From: JAPUME01 sp027294185
GTDB taxonomy: Bacteria > Acidobacteriota > Terriglobia > UBA7540 > JAPUME01
DNA: 64,000 bases
Reading direction: 5' to 3'
NCBI GenBank assembly: GCA_963555835.3
Contig: CAUVWZ020000002.1
Location: forward strand, 1,302,001-1,366,000
This document shows, one piece after another, positions 52,800 to 62,400 of the stretch. Position numbers and translations under genes: made by a program. Numbering within the stretch: the first letter of the stretch is position 1; every line of letters begins with the position of its first letter. Below the pieces are notes generated by a model. The model did no database searches. It saw only the letters and a list, made by a program, of their open reading frames with translations, and had not been told where the DNA came from.

Positions 52800-53753
52800 T
52801 CATGGAATTGCCTGGGTGAAGAATTCGGACACCCTCCTAAGGTACTCCTCTCTCATCGGCGATGGCTTCACCATACAGGGTTTTAGCCGCACTCCTTCGG
52901 TGTGCCCGTACCCTTCGAGTATCCATAACTCGTCTGCACAATTCTTGGATGCGGCCTTGAGCCTGTATGCGTGCTCGAGGGGGATATATCGATCCTCACT
53001 CCCATGAATGAAGAGAATGGGGCGCGGTGCGATCTCGGGGACGGCCCGCTCGGGCGGAATCTCGGTGAAATCTAGGGAATAGAAAAGCTGTGCCACGAAA
53101 GCAAACCCCGGACGCAAGAAGAGTCTGCTGAACCAAGAGGGAATCCTTGTTCTAGTCTCTATCTGGGCATCCATGAGGTCACGCATATCTGCAAACGCGC
53201 TGTCTGCCACAACTGCGGCCACCTCTGGGATGACTGCGGTAGATAGGAGAGCCGTTGCTGCTCCGTAGGAGCCACCATGGATGCCGATACGCCCGGGCTT
53301 GAAACCCCGCTTAAGAAGTAGGTCCACGGCCGCCCGCACATCCCTTCGCTCCAGCCATCCAAGCCCAAGGTGAGCCTCTCCAGAGCGTCCATGTCCCCGC
53401 AGGTCGAAGACAAGGACATGGAAGCCCGCCTTTACATACGCCCGTGCAACCTCAGGTTGGCCCCCATCTCAACTGTGGGAGTCGAGGCCATGGACGAGGA
53501 CGATGGCGCGATCTCCAGAAGAGGGAAGGAGCCAGCCCACGAGGGGCACTTGGTCAACGTCGCTCTGAAAGCTTATGGGTTCGGCGGCTAGTCCCGAGTC
53601 GATAGGGGTCGGCCCAACCTTTCGGTGGGGGGTGAGGGCGGAGGAAATGACATAGAGGCAGAAACCCAGGTAGAGCACCACGATCAAAGTGAGGGCTCCG
53701 GCGGCGATTAAAAGGCTGTGGCGGGTTCGCGGATTGAGCTTTTTGTATTTCAT
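52800..53753 (-). pseudogene. Alpha/beta hydrolase with an in-frame TGA
   Basis: An N-terminal helix (LLIAAGALTLIVVLYLGFCLYVISS) is followed by the hydrolase domain. At codon 95 (TGA at 53469-53471 on the minus strand), directly after LVHGLDSHS, the frame stops. It then continues intact with DGGQPEVARAYVKAGFHVLVFDLRGHGRSG, the nucleophile GIHGGSYGAA, SEDRYIPLEH and GYGHTEG. The domain is thus complete except for that codon. A TGG-to-TGA mutation is the simplest explanation. A weak hairpin follows (CAACC-TGA-GGTTG, loop about 15 bases after the TGA), so recoding is a possibility but less likely. Confidence 0.7.
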
Positions 53754-53986
53754 TACAACCTCTATAGAAAGGCTTCGTGCTAGTCCGATCGTGATTCTGA
53801 TTACCCTACGTGCCGGAAATCCGTCTCACGCTTTCTCAATCCTATGATCTGCCAAGTTGACTGGTTCATTGGTCGGGATTGGGGGCTGGGTGTGTGTACA
53901 GATTCCCGATACTGGATAACGAGGCCCTTCCTCAAACGAAACCTCCATAGTTTTTCTCGATCCACACTTCCTGTCTCATTGTTGTT

Positions 53987-55369
53987 TCACTTTCTCGGCC
54001 CTCCGACTCCGCCCTGATAATTCTTCGTTTCTTGTGATGTCAGATTCCCCTTTGAGCCTGAGGCGGGAGGGGGGAGTCGTAACTTCTCCTTGATGCGGCG
54101 ATGGCGAGCCTTCAAAGCCTCTGCGCTGTATAGCTCAGCGGCAAGTTCAAGAAACTTCTGCTCGAACCGTTCGGGGGACATGTTCAGAGGTCGGAAGTTG
54201 ACATCAAAAAGAGTGCATTTGCGCCAGTTGCGCGGCTCGATCAACCGGCCGGCGGCTGCCAACTGGCGATAGAGAGGGGTACCCGGAAACGGCGTCATGA
54301 CGGTCACCTGCACGTCGTAGAGCCCCGTCTCTTCCACAAAACGAGGGATCAAATCGAAGATCTCTTCGGTATCGCCATCAAGCCCGAGCACAAAACACCC
54401 GTTTACGCTGATCCCGTGCGATTGAATCTTTTCGATGGCTGCCCGGTAGGTATCTCTCTTACGGTATTTCCAATTGGATCGGAGCTCCACTCCGTCGAGA
54501 CCGGATGCGGTGGGAGACTCCAGGCCAATAAGAATCTGCCGGCAGCCGCTCTGGGCGATCAGCCGGAGTAATTCCTCATCCTGTGCGACCGAGACATCGG
54601 ATTCGGCAAACCACTTCACGTTCTCCCCGCCGACCGCTTCCGCCAACCGCCGCCCGTAGTGTGGGTCGGCAAAGGTATTGTCGTCAGCAAATTCGATGAA
54701 GGGGGAAGGCCAGCGCCGCTTGATTTCGCGAATTTCCTGAACGACACGATCGACAGGTTTGTGAGTGTAGTAAGAGGTCAGCAAAATCGAGCTGGCACAA
54801 AAGTTACATTTGAAGGGGCAGCCACGACTGGTCTGAACGGGAAAACGGTTGTAGTTTTCCGGGTCTAACAGGTCGTAGCGCGGCATAGGGGAATCAGAGA
54901 AGTTGAATCTGGAGTTGCGGCTGCGTTCGTATCGGGGCTGCAGGCAGCCTCGCCGAAAATCGCTGAGAATCCGAGGCCACAGTACCTCACCCTCTCCTGC
55001 GGCAACCGCGTCAGCATGTTGGGCCGCTTCCTTGGGTAGGCTGGTAACGTGCAAGCCCCCCAGAACCACTTTTGTGCCCCGGGCGCGGTAGAGGTCCGCG
55101 AGCCGATAGGCGTCCTCAATTTGGGCCGTAAAAGATGTGATCGCCGCCAGGTCACACTCCGGAGGCTGGTGGGAAGGAAACTCTCGATACTCGCGATACT
55201 CGATCTCAACATCGTCCGGCACCATACCGGCCAGCGTCAGCAGGGATAGGCTGGACATAGCAAACAAGGTTTTTGCCCGCTCAAAAATGCCGGGGAGCTT
55301 CAAGCCTAATTTCATCAGCTCGGGGTTTTCCGCTCGGATTCCGCTCATGGCAATGAGTGCAATCTTCAT
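53987..55369 (-). CDS. B12-binding radical SAM protein
   Basis: About 460 residues. The N-terminal cobalamin-binding-like Rossmann part (residues 1-130, with TSFTAQIEDAYRLADLYR and VVLGGLHVTSLPKEA) is followed by the radical SAM core with CxxxCxxC as C184, C188, C191 in SRGCPFKCNFCASS. GLESP and a TIM-barrel tail follow. Such enzymes methylate or rearrange unusual substrates. The start is the ATG at 55369 with GGAGGG upstream. It overlaps the preceding membrane protein gene by 4 bases, so translation is coupled. Confidence 0.9.
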   Translation of the reverse strand: MKIALIAMSGIRAENPELMKLGLKLPGIFERAKTLFAMSSLSLLTLAGMVPDDVEIEYREYREFPSHQPPECDLAAITSFTAQIEDAYRLADLYRARGTKVVLGGLHVTSLPKEAAQHADAVAAGEGEVLWPRILSDFRRGCLQPRYERSRNSRFNFSDSPMPRYDLLDPENYNRFPVQTSRGCPFKCNFCASSILLTSYYTHKPVDRVVQEIREIKRRWPSPFIEFADDNTFADPHYGRRLAEAVGGENVKWFAESDVSVAQDEELLRLIAQSGCRQILIGLESPTASGLDGVELRSNWKYRKRDTYRAAIEKIQSHGISVNGCFVLGLDGDTEEIFDLIPRFVEETGLYDVQVTVMTPFPGTPLYRQLAAAGRLIEPRNWRKCTLFDVNFRPLNMSPERFEQKFLELAAELYSAEALKARHRRIKEKLRLPPPASGSKGNLTSQETKNYQGGVGGPRK

Positions 55370-55743
55370 TGGAGAAGCCCTCCTATCGTCAGGATCAGTG
55401 CTGTAACAAGGCACAGGATGGGCGCAGCAAACATCTCGAAACGGCGCGAGCCCAGGGAGATGCAAATACAGGAGGCAGGCATCAGGAAGGCAGCCGTCAT
55501 CAATGTCCAAGAGGCAACGGTTTCAAGCGTTGGGCTCAGCTTCAAACTTTCCAGGCTCCGGGCGAACAGAATGTTGAGCATACCGAGCGCCACCAGCGCC
55601 ACATGCGCCAGGCGTACCATGCGCCGAGGAAGGGAAAAGTAGCCTCCCAGCCAGTCCTCTCGCTGAAACTTAATGCCCATGTAGGAACCCATCAGAACGC
55701 CTGCCAGGATTAAGAACCAGCCAAAAATTTCATTCCACATCAT
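55366..55743 (-). CDS. Four-helix membrane protein, partner of the radical SAM gene
   Basis: 125 residues with four transmembrane helices (FGWFLILAGVLMGSYMGIKF, VRLAHVALVALGMLNILF, TLMTAAFLMPASCICISL, APILCLVTALILTIGGLL). It is translated just before the radical SAM protein by a 4-base overlap. The function is unknown; it may place the radical SAM enzyme or its substrate at the membrane. Confidence 0.75.
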   Translation of the reverse strand: MMWNEIFGWFLILAGVLMGSYMGIKFQREDWLGGYFSLPRRMVRLAHVALVALGMLNILFARSLESLKLSPTLETVASWTLMTAAFLMPASCICISLGSRRFEMFAAPILCLVTALILTIGGLLQ

Positions 55744-55904
55744 GTCCTCCTGATTCGCGAAGCATAGCCTTGCCGGCCGTCGCCGACTACAAGGGACGTG
55801 ACAGTTTCTTGAGTGTCACATGAACGGAGAAGGGGTAGAATCAGGCAGGATTAGGGCACAGGTCAGTTCAATCGAATGCCATTCGTTTGTTACGGAGCGG
55901 GAGA

Positions 55905-56801
55905 GTGGATATCCGTATCAACAGGCGCAGCGAGGTTTCGCTCCGCCGCCAATTGCGAGATCAGATCGCGTATCTGATTGCGACCGGGAAATGGGAGCCT
56001 GGCAAGCCATTCCCCAGTGTGCGGGAACTCTCTCGCCGCCTAAAGGTTCACCGCAATACCGTCAGCCAGGCATATCACGATCTGGTGGGGGATCGATGGG
56101 CGGAGAGCCGTCGGGGCGCCCGCTTGGTTGTTGGCAATCAGGGCCGCGCGGTCCAAAGGTCTCCCTCGCCGGACCTGGATGATTTGATCAATGCCACGAT
56201 ACGAAACGCTCAAGAGAGGGGTTTTACGCTCCAGCAGCTCCGCCAACGTGTCCGGGAGCGGCTCATGGTTCAGGCTCCTGACCACATCCTGGTGGTGGAC
56301 CCGGAGCCCGGCCTGCGTCATTTAGTCCAGGAAGAACTCGTGGAGGGTTTAGCTCTTCCTGTTGAAACCTGTTCGTCGAGTGATCTGGCGTCGAACGCCG
56401 GGATCGCCGTCGGTGCGCTGGTGGCATGTCCTGTCCGTGTTCTGGCCGAGGTGGCTTTGATGCTGCCCAAGGATCGCTCACCAGTCCCGATTACTTATTC
56501 GGTTGCCGACAACTTGGTGGAGGTTCTTCAGAATTTGCAGGAGCCTTCCGTCATTGCCCTCGTATCTGTTAGTCACGACGTAATCGAAACTGCGCGGGGA
56601 TTGTTGGCTCCGGTGATCGGGCAGCGGCATACGATTTTCGGTCTTGTCTTGCCTCTGAAAGGTCCCAATGATTTGGACGGCGCCGACCTGATATTCTGCG
56701 ATTCGATTGCACGCCGGCAGCTCAAAGTTGGAAAGTCTATTCACTATCGTCTGGTTTCGGCCGCTTCGCTGGAACTCCTCTCCCAATCAATGAAATCTTG
56801 A
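55905..56801 (+). CDS. GntR family transcriptional regulator
   Basis: About 298 residues. The N-terminal winged HTH matches GntR: LRRQLRDQIAYLIATGKWEPGKPFPSVRELSRRLKVHRNTVSQAYHDL. The C-terminal domain is a 180-residue effector-like region not of the usual UTRA type. It is divergent from the radical SAM/membrane operon with about 160 bases between, so it likely controls that operon. The start is taken as the GTG at 55905 (GGAG upstream); a TTG at 55887 is possible. Confidence 0.87.
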   Translation: MDIRINRRSEVSLRRQLRDQIAYLIATGKWEPGKPFPSVRELSRRLKVHRNTVSQAYHDLVGDRWAESRRGARLVVGNQGRAVQRSPSPDLDDLINATIRNAQERGFTLQQLRQRVRERLMVQAPDHILVVDPEPGLRHLVQEELVEGLALPVETCSSSDLASNAGIAVGALVACPVRVLAEVALMLPKDRSPVPITYSVADNLVEVLQNLQEPSVIALVSVSHDVIETARGLLAPVIGQRHTIFGLVLPLKGPNDLDGADLIFCDSIARRQLKVGKSIHYRLVSAASLELLSQSMKS

Positions 56802-57356
56802 TTGTCCCTGGACTCCCTTACCTATTTCCTTGGAGTAGGATCCCAGGGCCGCATTCTCTTGCGAAAGCTAACCGGCTCAGGCGTCTAAAAAATGGGCTCC
56901 ACAGAAGTATGCTCGACCCATTCGCCATCCTTGAACTCCTCCAATGACAGCCAATACGAATTTTCAGGAGGCCAAATAGGGGTTCTTATCCATAGGAAGT
57001 TGCCGCTTGTGGTATGGCTTCTCGATTGTTCCCCTCTCAAAATGAGTAGCTGCAGCCTTACCCAGGAGGATTCAACCGACCCAGGAGGTCTTGGAAGCGG
57101 GGTCGGAGCGCAGGCGAGAAATTGTCCCACTTGGGCGGATGTAACGATGGGCGGGGTCTATAGACGAACTCACACCCTGCAGCAAGCAAGCTGCGAGGAA
57201 TATCAGCGGTTTTCGTTAAATAACGCAATCACCAAATAACCGAATGACCGACATCATTCTCCGGAACGACGCACACACAAGGCCCGATTGCCGGAGAGGT
57301 CATGGAGGTCACATCCGGCCGGAGTATTGATTTTTTTGTGGGCCGCGCAGAGGAGG
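56802..57356. other. Intergenic region with a kinase/TPR remnant
   Basis: 555 bases with no supported gene. The region holds the decayed 3' remnant at 57061-57120. A minus-strand frame near 56889-57000 (SYWLSLEEFKDGEWVEHTSVEP) looks protein-like and may be a fragment; I do not assign it. Confidence 0.4.
57061..57120 (-). pseudogene. Kinase/TPR protein 3' remnant (copy e)
   Basis: Minus-strand bases encode LRSDP and, after a one-base shift, FQDLLGRLN, i.e. a frame-damaged copy of the same ending. Confidence 0.5.
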
Positions 57357-58211
57357 TCATTGCCTGGGACTGCAAACGATCACTCCGATGCGCAGTGTGT
57401 TTCTGTCGCCTGTCTGCGCATCGTATACGAATTTTTCGATCGAAAACTTCTTGCCGAGTTTTTCGACGCTTCCCACTTCGGCCTGCTCCCAATCCTCGAA
57501 CCGCACGGTCTTCCCGCGAATCTTTCCTGTCATCACGAGTTCCAGCCCCAGAGGGTCGTGAACCAACTCGACCAGATTGCCCTTCAATCCGGCGTACTCG
57601 CCCGTCCTCCCGCAGATGGGGCAGATTTCAACATCCGCATGGTTCGGGTTCGTGTGCTCCACCTCGTAGTGCGCGCTGGCGGCGAATCGAAAGTAGGTGC
57701 GCGTTCGCCCTTGCCGGGTGATTTCGACCATTTCCAATTTGTTCCGGGCCAGCGCGGAATAGTAGTACCGCATGTGGAAGGCGTGCGAATGTTGGAGCGG
57801 CCGATGCCGGGGGTCTTCCCAAGGTTCCAGGTGTTCGAGGCGCACCTCAGAATCACACCCTTCGGGATTGGCGAATGGCCCGTAAAACTCCCGCAGATGC
57901 ATGGCACCTTGAAGGTCTTCTGTCACCAGCCGCACCGCTGCTTCGTAGGAATCCGCCAAAGAGGAATCCACATAGAACCACAGGTTCGGATACCGCGGCA
58001 TGGCCGCGTCAAGGATCGACTTCGGGGGGAGCCGGTAGACCGAGAGTGCCTCCGCGGGTTTTCGGGATTCCGCGGCGACGCTGGTAAGGTCTGCGAGAGG
58101 ACCCTGGTGAGGGTGACAGCCTCCCTGTTTGCGGTCGTGGTGACAGCCAAGAGAATCCAAGCCTCCGCCGTGAGGGACAAGGGCAAGGGCGAGAACGAAA
58201 GCCTGGATCAT
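57357..58211 (-). CDS. Exported protein with N-terminal CHHDRK-GG-CH motif
   Basis: About 284 residues from the ATG at 58211. The N-terminus (MIQAFVLALALVPHGGG) is a short signal peptide. Next is the motif LDSLGCHHDRKQGGCHPHQGP, resembling the CHxxRK-GGYHCH motif found in small extracellular modules that may bind metal. The main domain has a CPICGRTG pair (about 195) and a long beta-rich tail. I do not recognise the rest. The gene stands alone before a long non-coding region. Confidence 0.65.
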   Translation of the reverse strand: MIQAFVLALALVPHGGGLDSLGCHHDRKQGGCHPHQGPLADLTSVAAESRKPAEALSVYRLPPKSILDAAMPRYPNLWFYVDSSLADSYEAAVRLVTEDLQGAMHLREFYGPFANPEGCDSEVRLEHLEPWEDPRHRPLQHSHAFHMRYYYSALARNKLEMVEITRQGRTRTYFRFAASAHYEVEHTNPNHADVEICPICGRTGEYAGLKGNLVELVHDPLGLELVMTGKIRGKTVRFEDWEQAEVGSVEKLGKKFSIEKFVYDAQTGDRNTLRIGVIVCSPRQ

Positions 58212-58566
58212 CGGACCCGGTGATATTCCTTTAGGGGATGAGGGGAGTTTACCAGATTCGCCCGGCCACGGTTCAGGAAACACCTGTTTTCGTCGAGCCT
58301 AAAGTTTTTCAGAGATTTTACCGCGATTTGCACCCAACTTGCGCGCGGCAGTCGGTTGCGGAACCCTCACCCACCGTCGCCCTTGCCCGGGTCTCGCCCT
58401 GGCTTCTGAGGAGCCATGGTGGTTGACAAGGATTACATTCAGCGTTAAAGATATTAGCATCTCCTGGCGGCCACGCCCCTACCTTACCTGACGACCCTTA
58501 GCGCAGGGGGCCCCATGGAAGTTGTTGGACTGTCCTCTGCCAGGAAAAACCTAATATCCCCAGGGA

Positions 58567-58598
58567 AGGGGTACACTGAGCGCCTTCGGTGTACCCCT
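58567..58598. terminator. Strong 13-bp hairpin, possible terminator
   Basis: AGGGGTACACTGA pairs with TCGGTGTACCCCT (one G-U pair) around GCGCCT. It is followed by ATTTTCTC, a weak T-run on the plus strand. Intrinsic termination from either side is possible. It could also be an end structure of an element. Confidence 0.5.
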
Positions 58599-58682
58599 AT
58601 TTTCTCATCCGTGGCGAAATACTTCCTTGGATTTGCCTGACGGAGAGTCAAATGGTCAGGCTGCAAAGGCAAAGCCAGCCAT

Positions 58683-58860
58683 TCACTGGGCAGGAAGACC
58701 CTGGACCGTCTCCTCCCGCTCACCTCTGATGTAGCGGATCACTTCCACGGTATCGAGGAGCAGCGAGACGAGGTTCGCCGTCATCAGCGCCCGAATCCAG
58801 ATGCCGAACGCATCTTGGGCAGGAATTTGGTCCAATGGGTTCCACAGCCAAAAGAGTGAC
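58683..58860 (-). pseudogene. Membrane protein 3' fragment cut by an IS end
   Basis: On the minus strand the frame reads SLFWLWNPLDQIPAQDAFG, then IWIRALMTANLVSLLLDTVEVIRYIRGEREE to a stop at 58683. One hydrophobic helix is visible. It stops abruptly at the IS3 end at 58862, so the 5' part of the gene has been lost. Confidence 0.55.
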
Positions 58861-58861
58861 C

Positions 58862-59010
58862 TGACCGAGATTTTGTACCAGTTCCAATGAGAGAGTCTAC
58901 ATCACAGCCCGGGGCTGTGGAACGGTTCTCGGTGGCGGGTAAGGATTACCGGCCGCCGGGGCAGGCGGGCGGTAGCCGAGCGCCGAATGTGGCCGCAGCG
59001 TGTTATATTG
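58862..59010 (-). mobile_element. IS3-family relic (transposase C-terminus and end)
   Basis: The minus strand gives NTLRPHSALGYRPPAPAA, the standard C-terminal motif of IS3-type transposases. The end TGACCGAGATTTTGTACC faces 58862. The region is the inverted counterpart of the relic at 43.1-43.27 kb, sharing about 130 bases. The element's left part is missing. Confidence 0.8.
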
Positions 59011-59276
59011 CGAAATATGAACAGATTTTATAGCCCCTTCGGTCGAATCAGGCGAGTCGACTCTCTGTCCACGCTTTTGATTTTGCGACTGAATTTATTT
59101 TTGGCGACGCACAGGGGTAAGCACTATACCCCCCTGTTTCTGCCCCACCCCCTGCGGGCCTCGGCTGAGACAAAACCAGATGGTTGGGGAGGCACTCTTA
59201 TGCTTCGGTTTCCGGTTAGGGCGTTTACCAGTCCTTGGCACGATCTTCCTTGAGGAGCCAGCCGGTCAGCGGTACA

Positions 59277-59399
59277 ATGTCGCCATCGATGATCGGCCAA
59301 CCCATCTCGCATTACCGCATTGCCGAAAAATTTGGTGAGGGCGGGATAGGTGTCCTCGACAAGGCCCGGTTCGTCTTTTGCCACACGGGCAGCTTGTAA
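59277..59399 (+). pseudogene. Ser/Thr protein kinase N-terminal stub
   Basis: 40 codons reading MSPSMIGQPISHYRIAEKFGEGGIG, then VLDKA. This matches the start and glycine-rich loop (GxGGxG) of bacterial Ser/Thr kinases of the TPR-kinase type (MIG-x-x-ISHYRI-x-EKLG). It ends in a stop after 40 residues, so it is a decayed 5' end. The matching 3' ends are found elsewhere in this window. Confidence 0.75.
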
Positions 59400-59470
59400 C
59401 GCAGAGTCGGTATTTTTTCAGGAATCGTTTAGAATTGGTACAGCAATCTAGCAATCGGGGTACATATGCT

Positions 59471-62400
59471 ATGTCCATCCGCCAATCGTGTCTTGTAATT
59501 CCGATTCTCTTTCTTGCGGCAAGGGCTTCTTCGGCTGTGCCGGTCTCGGAATCGTCGCGTACCGTTGATTTCCAGCGGGACGTTCGTCCCATCCTCTCCG
59601 ATAATTGTTTTCAGTGCCACGGCCCGGACAAAGCCGCCCGCATGGCTGAGCTTCGGCTCGATACCCGGAATGGCGCTTTTGCCAAGCGGGCGAACGGAAC
59701 AACGATCGTCCCGGGGGATCAGGAGGCAAGCCTGCTTTCCAAGCGCATCACTCACGAGAACGAGATGATGCGGATGCCGCCGCGTTATTCCAAGAAGGAG
59801 TTGTCGAAAGAGCAGATTGACGTACTACAGAGGTGGATCGAGGAGGGCGCTTCATGGGACCAACACTGGTCATTCAAAGCGTTCGAGCGGCCCGACTCTC
59901 CCGCAGTGAAAAACGAAACCTGGGTTCGCGGCCCGCTCGACCGGTTTGTTCGCGCGCGGCTCGAGGCGGAAGGACTTGCGCCGGCTCCCGAAGCCGACAA
60001 ACGGACCCTCGCCCGCCGTGTGGCGCTGGATTTAACGGGATTGCCACCCGATCCCGGCACCCTCGAAAGCTTCTTGAGCGACCCCTCGGAACGAGCTTAT
60101 GAAAATCTGGTCGACCGGCTGCTCGACTCGAAGCACTGGGGCGAACACCGCGCCCGCTATTGGCTTGACGCCGCGCGTTACGGAGACACTCACGGTATTC
60201 ACATCGACAACTATCGCGAGATGTGGCTCTACCGCGACTGGGTAATCCGGGCTTTCAACGACAACAAACCGTTCGACGAGTTTACGGTCGAACAAATCGC
60301 CGGCGACTTGTTGCCCAACCCGACGCTCGATCAACTTATTGCGACCGGTTTTCACCGTTGCAATATCACGACCAACGAAGGCGGTGTTATTCCCGAAGAA
60401 TACGAAGCAATCTACGCCAAGGACCGAGCCGATACCACGGGGATCGTCTTTCTGGGGCTCACGGTCGGATGCGCCACTTGCCACGACCACAAGTTCGACC
60501 CGATTGCACAGCGGGAGTTCTACTCCTTGACGGCGTTTTATAGGAACACGACGCAGTACGTGATGGACGGCAACATATCGGATCCGCCACCCATCCTGGT
60601 TGTACCCGGCGACAAGGACCGCGGCCGCTGGCATGAGCTCCGCCGGGAAGCGGCGGAAACCGAAGCGAAGATCAAAAACCGCTCCGCGTCGATCGACAAA
60701 GCGTTCGCGGAATGGCTTGCAAGCAAGCAACATCGTTCCCTGCAGACCCCGCTCGAAGAGTCCGCGGAGCTGCTGACGCTTACCCTTGACGATGAACCCG
60801 CGGTCGACATAAGGGGAAGCCGGAAGAAAATTGCACTTCATCAGGGAGCCGTGGTCGATGAAGGGCCGAACGAAAACCAGCCGGCGCTGCGGTTCGGGAA
60901 GGAATCGTGGGCCGAGCTTCCTCCCTTGAAGCTTGACAGTGACACACCCTTTTCTATTGCGATGTGGGTTTACCAACCCAAGGTCGTGGGGAACTTTGTG
61001 GTTGCCGGTCAGTACGATCCCGACGACGATTCCCGCGGATGGTCGATTACCATCGGGGAGCGGCGAGTCACCTTTAAGATGACCGGCGAGAAGGCGGCGG
61101 GGCAAAAAAATCCACCCGACGTGAGAATTTCCCCCATCAGCACGAAGCGGCTGTCTGCAGGTGTATGGACGCACATTGTGGTGACCTACGACGGCTCCGG
61201 CGAGCGTGCCGGCCTGCGCATCTACAGGAACGGGAATGTCGTTGAGGTTTCGGGTAGCGAGTTTTTCACGAGGGTAGAGGGGAGTATCCAAACCAACCGG
61301 CCTCTCTATTTGGGTAGAGGAATCACGAAGGGCAGAGGAGACCTGGACAAGCCCAAATTTCACTACTTCTCGGGGGGCGGCATAGCGGATCTTCGAGTCT
61401 TTAATCGCCAAATCACGGTCCAGGAGGCCAAGGTTGTTTCGCTGTGGTCCGCGCTCCAAAGCGCACGAGATAAAGAACCCGAAAAACTAAGCGCCGAGGA
61501 GCGGGAAGCGCTGCGTCTCTACTACCTCAGCGTCAAAGACGAAGATTACCGCGGGCTCGTGGCGCGCAAGCAGGAAATCGACCGGGAGTGGCGGGAGATC
61601 CGGCGGCGGGGGGGCATCACACACGTGATGCGGGAGAAACCGGACAAAGAGCCCGAGGCTCACGTTCTTTACCGCGGTATGTATGACCAACCTCGTGAGC
61701 GTGTTACGGCAAACACTCCCTCGGCATTGCATCCAATGCCTGCGTCGTGGCCGCGCAACCGCATGGGGCTGGCTAAGTGGTTGGTCGACGAAGCGAACCC
61801 GCTGACAGCCCGTGTGATCGTGAACCGTTACTGGCAGGAGGTCTTCGGTACCGGCCTGGCAAAGACCAGCGACGATTTCGGCTCGCAAGGGGAGCCGCCG
61901 TCTCACCCTGAGCTGCTCGATTGGCTGGCGGTCGAGTTCCGCGAATCGGGCTGGGACATCAAGCAGTTCTTCCGCACGCTGGTAACGTCCTCCACTTACC
62001 GCCAGTCCGCGCAAACGACAGCGGAAAAGGTCGAAAAAGACCCGGAGAATCGGCTGCTCGCGCGCGGGGCGCTCTTCCGCATGGATGGTGAAATGATCCG
62101 CGATTACGCCCTGGCGGCGAGCGGCCTGCTGGTCCGCAAGATCGGCGGCCCGAGTGTGAAGCCCTATCAGCCGCAAGGAGTCTGGAAAAGGGTGGCAATG
62201 CCCACCAGCAACACCCGTATCTACAAACAGGACTCCGGCGCCAAACTTTATCGCCGTAGTCTGTATACCTTCTGGAAGCGCTCCGCGCCGCCTGCCTCGA
62301 TGGACATTTTTAATGCGCCCACACGGGAGCACACCACGGTGCGCCGCGAGCGAACCAACACCCCGCTGCAAGCCTTGGTCACGATGAACGACACGCAATT

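Larger units (their letters stand above)
58284..59470. other. Non-coding debris zone before the PSD1 operon
   Basis: About 1.2 kb of debris (listed separately): a hairpin at 58567-58598, a gene fragment at 58683-58860, an IS3 relic at 58862-59010 and a kinase N-terminal stub at 59277-59399. Between them no gene is supported. Confidence 0.6.

Noticed and set aside
57288..58223. 311-codon open frame on the plus strand
   Set aside because: It is antisense to the exported protein gene at 57357-58211, which has a signal peptide, Cys motifs and a coherent protein sequence.
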